Assembly (NCBI GenBank): GCA_964447315.1
Contig: CAYURQ010000025.1
Span: 1-6,656, forward strand
Reading direction: 5' to 3'
From: MWBV01 sp964447315
GTDB lineage: Archaea; Nanobdellota; Nanobdellia; Pacearchaeales; GW2011-AR1
Length of the DNA: 6,656 nucleotides
Part shown: in pieces, positions 1 to 4,989 of the stretch
How the letters are laid out: the number at the start of each line of letters is the position of its first letter
How positions within the stretch are numbered: position 1 is the stretch's first letter
Translations under genes and position numbers: made by a program
The notes under the pieces: generated by a model
What the model was told of the DNA's origin: nothing
What the model saw: only the letters and a program-made list of their open reading frames with translations
The model's database searches: none

Positions 1-1062
1 GCATTAGAAAGAGCTATTTTACCTTTAGTTGAAAAACAACATAGTTCTGAAAAAGCTGCTTGGGAATTTTTCCAAAGAGCTCCTAGTGCTGCTCCTTATT
101 ATGAAATAGATGATTCTATTAGAGATACTGCAAACTCTCTTAGAAATGTTGCAAAGTTTTCAAATAAAATGCCTTTAATTATAATCGCTGATAATGGTTC
201 AAGTGAACAAGATTTAATGGCAATAAAACAAGGAAAAATTCATGGGGCTGATTTTATTGTTATAGATCATCATGGTTTTGAAAAAGATGTTATTTCAAAT
301 GAAGTTAAAGTTCATATTAATCCTTTTTTAGTTAATGAAGATGGAAGTCATTACTCTGCTGGAATGTTATGTGCTGAAATTTCAAGATTTATTAATCCAA
401 AAGTTTCTAACATTTCACAAATTCCTGCAATGGCTGGATTTGCAGATATGATTCAATTAGGAAATCCAGAAGTAATGCAACAATATCTTAAGATTGCTGA
501 GAAAGAAGGATATACAAAAGAATTATTGAGTGATATTGCTTTGGTTATTGATTATGTTTCTGCAAAAGTAAGATTTATGGAAGTTAGAGAATACATTGAA
601 GTTTTATTTGGAGAACCTAGGAATAAACAAAAAGAACTTGTTAGTTTAATGGCTCCTTATATTAGAAAATTATATGACGAAGGTTTAGAAATTGGACGTT
701 CAAATTCAACTAGTGAAAAAATAGGAAAGATAATTTTGCAGATTATTGATATTGATGAAACTTTTCCTGGGTTTGGATTTGTTCCTAGGCCAGGACTTGC
801 AGTTGGTTTATTGCATGATGATTTGAAACATAAAAAACAAGGTGGGTTGGTTACTGCGGGTATTATGAGAACTGCAATAACATTTCGTGCAACTGATGAA
901 GCGAATTTTTCTGTTCATGAATTAATTGAATTTTTAAATAAAAAAGCTCCTGATGCATTTGTAAAAGGTGGGGGACATAAAAATGCAGGAAGCATTAATT
1001 TTTTACCTTATAAAAAAAGGGAAGTTGTTGAATTATTAAGGGAATTTGTTAAGAAAAGATAA
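1..1062 (+). CDS. DHH/DHHA1 family phosphoesterase, RecJ/GAN-like nuclease (5' end missing)
   Basis: The frame is open from the first base and ends with TAA at 1060-1062, giving 353 residues. The first in-frame ATG (169) is internal, because conserved-looking sequence continues upstream of it; the true start is outside the window. Visible motifs are DNGS (window residues 64-67), the DHH signature in IVIDHHGF (DHH at residues 89-91, bases 265-273), and near the C-terminus GGGHKNAG (bases 967-990), the DHHA1 substrate-binding motif. In this family the DHH-domain aspartates and histidines bind two metal ions, and the DHHA1 domain grips single-stranded nucleic acid. The N-terminal metal-binding motif (DxDG-type) is not in the window. 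Archaeal relatives are RecJ-like or GINS-associated single-strand nucleases that act in replication and repair; an oligoribonuclease-type phosphoesterase is an alternative. The family is secure; the exact substrate is inference. Confidence 0.9.
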   Translation, partial: ALERAILPLVEKQHSSEKAAWEFFQRAPSAAPYYEIDDSIRDTANSLRNVAKFSNKMPLIIIADNGSSEQDLMAIKQGKIHGADFIVIDHHGFEKDVISNEVKVHINPFLVNEDGSHYSAGMLCAEISRFINPKVSNISQIPAMAGFADMIQLGNPEVMQQYLKIAEKEGYTKELLSDIALVIDYVSAKVRFMEVREYIEVLFGEPRNKQKELVSLMAPYIRKLYDEGLEIGRSNSTSEKIGKIILQIIDIDETFPGFGFVPRPGLAVGLLHDDLKHKKQGGLVTAGIMRTAITFRATDEANFSVHELIEFLNKKAPDAFVKGGGHKNAGSINFLPYKKREVVELLREFVKKR

Positions 1063-1083
1063 ATTAGAAATCAAAATAATTAA

Positions 1084-1091
1084 TTTATAAA
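1084..1091 (+). promoter_or_regulatory. Orphan TATA-like box downstream of the DHH gene
   Basis: TTTATAAA is a good archaeal TATA-box match. It lies 22 bases after the DHH stop codon, but no substantial reading frame starts 20-30 bases downstream: the ATG at 1121 gives only three codons (Met-Ile-Glu-stop). A purine-rich AAAGGAG sits at 1098-1104. Either the box drives a non-coding transcript through the following repeat, or it is a remnant of a promoter separated from its gene by the inserted segment, or it is a chance match in AT-rich DNA. Confidence 0.3.
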
Positions 1092-1151
1092 CTATCTAAA
1101 GGAGATTTGGTATTAATAAGATGATTGAATAAGAACGGGGGTAAAAATAAA

Positions 1152-1259
1152 ACTCTGAAATTTCCCTTCGGGACGTTGCACTAAATTTCAGCCCTAAGAG
1201 GAACATAACAAGGATTATGTGCAATATTACTCGGAGCAACTTACAAAAATTTAATAAAT
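1152..1259 (+). repeat. 108-bp structured repeat, copy 1
   Basis: This stretch matches 2038-2145 without gaps at 103 of 108 positions; the mismatches are at 1157, 1170, 1199, 1222 and 1237. It is rich in inverted repeats: GAAATTT (1157-1163) with AAATTTC (1183-1189), enclosing the small hairpin TCCC-TTC-GGGA (1163-1173); TTGCAC (1176-1181) with GTGCAA (1219-1224); ACATAA (1203-1208) with TTATGT (1215-1220); and GTTGC (1175-1179) with GCAAC (1236-1240). Some of these pairings compete. No transposase or target-site duplication is visible. It fills most of the gap between the DHH gene and the methyltransferase. It could be a recombination site of a cassette array, a MITE-like element or a structured RNA. 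Confidence 0.9.
1250..1258 (+). promoter_or_regulatory. TATA-like box in repeat copy 1, candidate methyltransferase promoter
   Basis: TTTAATAAA, preceded by an A-rich BRE-like ACAAAAA, ends 24 bases before the ATG at 1283. That spacing fits an archaeal promoter giving a leaderless or nearly leaderless mRNA, and no Shine-Dalgarno sequence precedes the start. TTTAAATA at 1263-1270 is a second candidate but lies rather close to the start codon. Confidence 0.4.
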
Positions 1260-1282
1260 CCATTTAAATATCATATTTTATT

Positions 1283-2005
1283 ATGAAAAACAAAGAATTT
1301 TTTTATCTGCAATATGACAAGGTAAATTGGCAGAACCAAGAAAAAACAAAAATCAATTCTTTTGTAAATAGTTTCATCATCCAAAATATAATTGCGAAGA
1401 AAAAAGGAGATGAAATAAAAGTTTTTGATATTGGTTTTGGGATTGGCTTTTTTCTCCGGATGTTACAAAAGAATTTATCCAAATCTTTCAAAAACATAAT
1501 TTTTGAAGGTTGTGAACCTTCTTACAAGAATTACAAAAACTTCAAATCAAAACCATTCAACCTAAAGAATACGAAACTTAGAACTTTCAATAAAACTTTT
1601 CTTCAAACAAACACAGATACAAAATTTGATTTTCTGACAGCAATCTATGTTTTTCCACATTTTGCATCTGATGAATTAGATGATGTTGCCAAGAAAATAA
1701 ATTTAATGCTGAATAATGAAGGCAAATTCATCTTAGTTGTAGCCAATGAAAAATATTTAGAAGAAAAATTGAAATCTAAAAGAGACCTTTTCATTGAGAA
1801 AAATACGCTTGAATTTGACGGAAAGAAATACAAAGAAGTCCTTCATTATTCAGAAATTCCACAAATTGGCACTATCATAGATTATAATAGAGAAGAAAAG
1901 TTTTATCTTGATTTATTCAAGAAAAATGGTTTTGATTTAGATTCAAAGAAAGATTTGGATGACAATGGATTTATTTGTACGATTTTTGTTTTTTCTAAAA
2001 AATAG
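1283..2005 (+). CDS. Class I SAM-dependent methyltransferase, substrate unknown
   Basis: The protein has 240 residues. Motif I, the SAM-binding glycine-rich loop after the first strand, is VFDIGFGIG (residues 47-55). An acidic residue after the second strand (E78 in FEGCEPS) would bind the ribose of SAM. FDFLTAIYVFPHF (115-127) occupies the motif IV region, and LNNEGKFILVVANE (143-156) is the typical 'leader makes a report' segment of Methyltransf_23/25-like folds. There are no membrane segments. Nothing fixes the acceptor molecule. The gene stands alone between two repeat copies, lacks a Shine-Dalgarno sequence and has TATA-like boxes upstream. It uses C- and G-ending codons (ATC, AAC, CTG, CTC, CGG, GCG) more than the flanking DHH and ABC genes, consistent with acquisition by transfer. 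The fold is well supported; the biological role is unknown. Confidence 0.85.
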   Translation: MKNKEFFYLQYDKVNWQNQEKTKINSFVNSFIIQNIIAKKKGDEIKVFDIGFGIGFFLRMLQKNLSKSFKNIIFEGCEPSYKNYKNFKSKPFNLKNTKLRTFNKTFLQTNTDTKFDFLTAIYVFPHFASDELDDVAKKINLMLNNEGKFILVVANEKYLEEKLKSKRDLFIEKNTLEFDGKKYKEVLHYSEIPQIGTIIDYNREEKFYLDLFKKNGFDLDSKKDLDDNGFICTIFVFSKK

Positions 2006-2127
2006 TTGCGCGCTAAAAAGAAGACGGCCGACTTCTGACTCTAAAATTTCCCTTCTGGACGTTGCACTAAATTTCAGCCCTAAGGGGAACATAACAAGGA
2101 TTATGTGTAATATTACTCGGAGTAACT
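2004..2127 (+). other. Imperfect palindromic element after the methyltransferase gene, putative cassette-end site
   Basis: The element begins at the stop codon with AGTTGC (2004-2009) and closes with GTAACT (2122-2127), which can pair with it through one G-T wobble. Inside are a fold-back at 2019-2036 (arms AGAAG and CTTCT around A-CGGCCG-A), CCC-TAAG-GGG (2078-2087), and the shared core ACATAACAAGGATT (2089-2102). The downstream part is repeat copy 2. The upstream 30 bases (TTGCGCGC, ACGGCCGA) are unusually GC-rich for this window and have no counterpart in copy 1. The layout, a gene followed directly by a palindrome of about 125 bp, resembles an integron cassette, but paired RYYYAAC/GTTRRRY boxes in the right orientation are not evident. 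Confidence 0.45.
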
Positions 2128-2145
2128 TACAAAAATTTAATAAAT
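2038..2145 (+). repeat. 108-bp structured repeat, copy 2
   Basis: This is the direct repeat of 1152-1259, at 103/108 identity with no gaps. Two of the five differences (2108 and 2123, T instead of C) turn G-C pairs of candidate stems into G-U/G-T wobbles. A third (2085, G instead of A) completes CCC-TAAG-GGG. The changes at 2043 and 2056 weaken small stems. It lies between the methyltransferase and MazG-like genes, so the two copies bracket the methyltransferase as direct repeats. Confidence 0.92.
2136..2144 (+). promoter_or_regulatory. TATA-like box in repeat copy 2, candidate promoter of the MazG-like gene
   Basis: The same TTTAATAAA with BRE-like ACAAAAA as in copy 1 ends 22 bases before the ATG at 2167. 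The near-identical spacing to the two different downstream genes suggests that the repeat end supplies a promoter to whatever gene follows it. Confidence 0.42.
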
Positions 2146-2166
2146 AACGTTTCTTTCATTCATCAT

Positions 2167-2469
2167 ATGAAACCAAAATTAGTTAGAGATAAAATTCCTG
2201 AAATCATAAAGAACTCAAATAAGGTTCCAAAAACTCATATTGCCAATAATGAAGAATATTGGAATGAATTGAAAGCTAAATTATTAGAAGAAGTAAATGA
2301 GTTTTTAGAAGATAACAATTCTGAAGAATTAGCAGACATTCAAGAAGTTCTTTATGCAATTTATGATTTCAAAGATTTTTCTAAAGAAGAAATTGAATCA
2401 ATCCGTTCTAAGAAAGAAAATGAAATAGGCGGTTTCAAAAATAAAATTATTCTTGAAAGCATAGAGTAA
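2167..2469 (+). CDS. MazG-like nucleoside triphosphate / phosphoribosyl-ATP pyrophosphohydrolase-type protein
   Basis: The protein has 100 residues, the usual size of the short all-alpha MazG-like family often labelled phosphoribosyl-ATP pyrophosphohydrolase. It begins with the characteristic KLVRDKIPEII (residues 4-14). The metal-binding helix LLEEVNEFLE carries EExxE at 41-45, followed by EELADIQEVLYAI with ExxD at 54-57. It ends with KENEIGGFKNKIIL (83-96), also typical of this subfamily. Such enzymes hydrolyse (d)NTPs or modified nucleotides to monophosphate and pyrophosphate, and are thought to act as house-cleaning or stress enzymes; the substrate here is unknown. A histidine-biosynthesis role is unlikely because no his genes are nearby. 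It is a single-gene unit between repeat copy 2 and the third, diverged element, which starts at its stop codon. There is no Shine-Dalgarno sequence. Confidence 0.85.
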   Translation: MKPKLVRDKIPEIIKNSNKVPKTHIANNEEYWNELKAKLLEEVNEFLEDNNSEELADIQEVLYAIYDFKDFSKEEIESIRSKKENEIGGFKNKIILESIE

Positions 2470-2574
2470 GTTGCTCCTGCGTCATACTGTGCCTCCTTTC
2501 AGTCGGCATTTTTTCTCGCAGAAAAAACACATAACAAGGATTCAATACAATTGAGGCTAGTTCATTAGATAACT
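2469..2574 (+). repeat. Diverged third palindromic element, after the MazG-like gene
   Basis: It starts at the last base of the stop codon. GTAAGTTGCTCC (2466-2477) is the exact reverse complement of GGAGCAACTTAC in copy 1 (1233-1244) and differs at one base from the copy 2 version (2119-2130). It shares the core ACATAACAAGGATT (2529-2542) with both copies and ends in ATAACT (2569-2574), comparable to their GTAACT/GCAACT. Fold-back arms include CTGCG (2477-2481) with CGCAG (2517-2521), TGCC (2490-2493) with GGCA (2505-2508), and the alternative perfect stem TTTTTTCT-CGC-AGAAAAAA (2509-2527), which could also help to end transcription. The interior is otherwise unlike copies 1 and 2, as expected of a related but diverged site. 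Confidence 0.5.
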
Positions 2575-2581
2575 TTATTAA
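2574..2581 (+). promoter_or_regulatory. TATA-like box, candidate promoter of the ABC operon
   Basis: TTTATTAA ends 21 bases before the ATG at 2603, the same spacing as the candidate boxes of the two upstream genes. The start has no Shine-Dalgarno sequence, which fits a leaderless operon message. The match is AT-rich and only moderately specific. Confidence 0.4.
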
Positions 2582-2602
2582 TCATTTCTAATTATTTTTA
2601 TA

Positions 2603-3349
2603 ATGACAAGAAAAAGTATTGAAAAATCTGAAAAAAAAGAAATTGAAAAACAAAAACCTGTTGTAATAAAGCTAAAAAATGTTGCAAAGTATTATCAAAT
2701 GGGAGAATCCACTGTTAAAGCTGTGGATGATGTTGATGTAGTTGTTCATAAAGGAGAATTTGTTGCAGTTATGGGGCCTTCGGGTAGTGGAAAAAGTACT
2801 GCTATGAATTTAATTGGGAGTTTAGATGTTCCAACAAAAGGAAGTATTTATTTAGATGATACTGATATTTCTACTTTAAGAGAAAGTGATTTAGCACAAC
2901 TTAGAGGACAAAATGTTGGATTTATTTTTCAGCAATTTAATTTAATTCCTACATTAACTGTTAAAGAAAATATTATGTTGCCAATGAATTTACAAAATTA
3001 TGATGAATTTGAAAGAGATGACAGAGTTATGGGATTATTGAAAAAAGTTGATTTGCTGGATAGGATAGACCATTATCCAAATCAAATTTCAGGAGGGCAA
3101 CAGCAAAGAGTTGCAATTGCTCGTGCTTTAGCTAATAACCCTGAGGTAATACTTGCTGATGAACCAACTGGAAATTTAGATAGTAAAACAGGTGTTAAAG
3201 TTATGGATGTTTTAAGTCAATTGAATAAAGAAGGAAAAACAATAATTATGGTTACTCATGACCCTGAGCTTGCTAAGCAATATGCTGATGTTGTTTATTG
3301 GTTGAAAGATGGTAAAGTTGAAAAAGTTACTAAAAAGAAGGGGAAGTGA
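2603..3349 (+). CDS. ABC transporter ATP-binding protein, MacB/LolD family
   Basis: The protein has 248 residues and a complete set of ABC ATPase motifs: Walker A GPSGSGKST (58-66), Q-loop FQQFNL (109-114), signature ISGGQQQR (162-169, Ile in place of the usual Leu), Walker B VILADEP (182-188) with catalytic E187, D-loop GNLDS (190-194), and the switch histidine in VTHD (H219). The QQQRVAIARAL context and the length are typical of MacB/LolD-type ATPases that pair with FtsX/MacB-fold permeases. The first 20 residues form a lysine/glutamate-rich extension before the conserved core. The protein should sit on the cytoplasmic face and power the two permeases encoded downstream. Its TGA stop is followed after 2 bases by the next start, so the genes are almost certainly co-transcribed. 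The transported substrate cannot be read from the sequence. Confidence 0.95.
   Translation: MTRKSIEKSEKKEIEKQKPVVIKLKNVAKYYQMGESTVKAVDDVDVVVHKGEFVAVMGPSGSGKSTAMNLIGSLDVPTKGSIYLDDTDISTLRESDLAQLRGQNVGFIFQQFNLIPTLTVKENIMLPMNLQNYDEFERDDRVMGLLKKVDLLDRIDHYPNQISGGQQQRVAIARALANNPEVILADEPTGNLDSKTGVKVMDVLSQLNKEGKTIIMVTHDPELAKQYADVVYWLKDGKVEKVTKKKGK
3338..3344 (+). promoter_or_regulatory. Shine-Dalgarno-like AAGGGGA before the first permease
   Basis: The purine run ends 7 bases before ATG 3352, a good spacing for ribosome binding, whereas the overlapping GTG at 3346 would be only 1 base away. This favours the ATG start. It is the clearest Shine-Dalgarno-like site in the window and lies inside the operon, where leaderless initiation is not possible. 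Confidence 0.5.
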
Positions 3350-3351
3350 AT

Positions 3352-4560
3352 ATGAACTATTTTGTATTTGCATTAAGAAATTTAAAGAAAAAAGGAATAC
3401 GTAGTTGGCTGACTCTTTTGGGCATATTTGTAGGAGTTATGGCTGTTGTTTCATTAATTACTTTAGGAAATGCATTACAGATTGCTGTTGTTTCTCAATT
3501 TGGAATTGCTCAAACAGAAATAATAACTGTTGAAGCAAGTGGTATTGCTTTTGGACCTCCTGGAATAGGAGCAGTAAATCCTTTAACAGAAGATGATGTT
3601 AAAGCAATTGAAAATCTTGGAAATGTTGAAAGGGCTGTTCGTAGGAATTTTGAATCAGGTAAATTAGAATATAATGATAAAGTTGTTTTTGGAAGTGCGG
3701 TTAATATTCCTGATGGTGAAAATAGGGAATTTCTTTATGAGCAATTAAATAATAAAGTTGCTGCAGGAAGGTTATTAGAAGATGGAGATGTTGGAAAAGT
3801 ATTTTTAGGATATAATTTTTATGTTGATAAAGCAGATTTAGGAAAGCCAGTTATTCCTGGAAAAACAGTTAGTATTGAAGGAGAAAATTTTAAAGTTGTT
3901 GGTATTTTGGATAAGCAGGGAAGTTTTATTTTTGATAATGTTGTTTATATGAATGATAAAGATATGCAAGATTTGTTTGATTATGGAGAAAAAGTTAATG
4001 CAATAGCTGTTCAACCAAAAAATGCAGATGAAATTGAAAAAGTTAAAGAAGATATTGAAAAATTAATGCGTAAGAGAAGAGATGTTAAAATTGGGGAAGA
4101 AGATTTTGAAGTTTCAACTCCTGAAGCTGCTCTTGAAAGTGTAAATAATATTTTAGGAGGAGTTAGAATTTTTATTGCTTTGGTTGCAGGAATTTCAATT
4201 TTTATTGGAGCCATTGGAATTGTAAATACAATGACAACTTCTGTTCTTGAAAGAAAAAAAGAAATTGGAATTATGAAAGCTATTGGTGCTAGAAATTCCC
4301 AAATATTCAATCAGTTTTTTGTTGAATCAGGACTTTTAGGTCTTGTTGGAGGGGCAGTTGGAGTTTTGTTTGGAATTATTATTGGAGAGGCAGGCACTAT
4401 TTTAATTAATAATTTTATTGGAGCAGAAGTAAAACCTGCTATTGATTTTAGTTTAATTTTCTTTTCTTTGCTTGGAAGTTTTTTAATAGGAGCTGTTGCA
4501 GGAATTATTCCCGCACTTCGTGCAGCTAAACAAAATCCAGTTGAGGCACTTAGAGGATGA
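3352..4560 (+). CDS. ABC transporter permease, MacB/FtsX family (first of two)
   Basis: From ATG 3352 the protein has 402 residues; a GTG at 3346 would add two and overlap the ATPase stop. The topology is that of MacB/LolC-type permeases: a positively charged N-terminus (LRNLKKKGIRSW), one membrane helix (about 18-41), a large extracytoplasmic domain (about 45-265, MacB periplasmic-core-like), then three helices (about 271-295, 326-351, 367-390). Between the second and third helices lies the conserved cytoplasmic coupling segment ERKKEIGIMKAIGARNSQI, which contacts the ATPase. The C-terminus has the family ending IIPALRAAKQNPVEALRG. The family exports peptides, lipoproteins or drugs by a mechanotransmission mechanism. 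No membrane-fusion partner is seen in the window. The stop overlaps the next start (ATGA), indicating translational coupling. Confidence 0.93.
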   Translation: MNYFVFALRNLKKKGIRSWLTLLGIFVGVMAVVSLITLGNALQIAVVSQFGIAQTEIITVEASGIAFGPPGIGAVNPLTEDDVKAIENLGNVERAVRRNFESGKLEYNDKVVFGSAVNIPDGENREFLYEQLNNKVAAGRLLEDGDVGKVFLGYNFYVDKADLGKPVIPGKTVSIEGENFKVVGILDKQGSFIFDNVVYMNDKDMQDLFDYGEKVNAIAVQPKNADEIEKVKEDIEKLMRKRRDVKIGEEDFEVSTPEAALESVNNILGGVRIFIALVAGISIFIGAIGIVNTMTTSVLERKKEIGIMKAIGARNSQIFNQFFVESGLLGLVGGAVGVLFGIIIGEAGTILINNFIGAEVKPAIDFSLIFFSLLGSFLIGAVAGIIPALRAAKQNPVEALRG

Positions 4561-4988
4561 AAATAAGAAAAGCAAAAAAATTTGAATTAAGAGAAGTAGC
4601 AAAAATATATCTTGAAGGTTTTTCAGAACCTCCTTTTAATGAGAAATGGACTTTACAAGAAGGTATTAAGAAAATTAAAGTTTTTGATAAGTATTGTGAT
4701 ATTTGGGTAGCTATTATTGATAAACAAATTGTTGGTTTTTTGATAATTAATCCTAATCATTGGAAAATTGGAGAGATTGCTTTTGGAGAAGATATAGGAG
4801 TTAAAAAAGAATTCAGGAAAAAAGGAATTGCAACAAAATTAATGAAATTTGCATTTAAATATTATAAAGAAAATGATTTCAAAGAATTTATGGGAATTAT
4901 AAATAAAGGTGCAAAAAGTTATGGTTTAATAAAAAAATTAAATTTAAAAATTGAAAAACAAGATATTTTGATAAAAAAGAAACTATAA
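4557..4988 (+). CDS. GNAT family N-acetyltransferase
   Basis: The protein has 143 residues, normal for a single-domain GNAT. The N-terminal region has GFSEPPFNEKW (21-31), a motif seen in several GNAT subfamilies, followed by strands CDIWVAIID and QIVGFLII (47-64). The acetyl-CoA binding motif A is EDIGVKKEFRKKGIATKLM (78-96), with R/QxxGxG/A as RKKGIA (87-92). The acceptor is unknown; small molecules, peptides or protein N-termini are all possible. Its ATG overlaps the upstream permease stop, and its TAA is one base from the next permease start, so it is firmly embedded in the ABC operon and probably made together with it. That position suggests modification of a transported compound or self-protection, but this is inference. 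Confidence 0.85.
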   Translation: MKIRKAKKFELREVAKIYLEGFSEPPFNEKWTLQEGIKKIKVFDKYCDIWVAIIDKQIVGFLIINPNHWKIGEIAFGEDIGVKKEFRKKGIATKLMKFAFKYYKENDFKEFMGIINKGAKSYGLIKKLNLKIEKQDILIKKKL

Positions 4989-4989
4989 A

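Noticed and set aside
169..1062. ATG at 169 as the start of the DHH gene
   Set aside because: The frame is open to the window edge with plausible protein sequence before this ATG, and the protein would lack conserved N-terminal parts of the DHH domain.
1203..1240. Canonical integron attC site starting at ACATAAC
   Set aside because: The start resembles an RYYYAAC-type box followed by AAGG, but no matching GTTRRRY box closes the site before the next gene, and the outer arms run GTT...AAC, the reverse of the attC order. Kept only as an attC-like arrangement.
1152..2145. Composite transposon or insertion sequence with the 108-bp copies as ends
   Set aside because: There is no transposase or remnant between the copies, they are direct rather than clearly IS-like, and no target-site duplication is visible.
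1152..2145. CRISPR array
   Set aside because: Only two long copies, 886 bases apart with a gene between them; no short regular repeat-spacer pattern.
1959..2147. 62-codon forward frame across the methyltransferase end and repeat copy 2
   Set aside because: It overlaps a well-supported gene in another frame and then translates structured repeat DNA; no family resemblance.
2509..2527. Bacterial-type intrinsic terminator after the MazG-like gene
   Set aside because: The stem is almost all A-T with a 3-base loop, and the run after it is not T-rich; it is better described as part of the palindromic element.
4011..4310. 99-codon reverse frame within the first permease
   Set aside because: A complement-strand shadow of strongly conserved permease sequence; no promoter or independent support.
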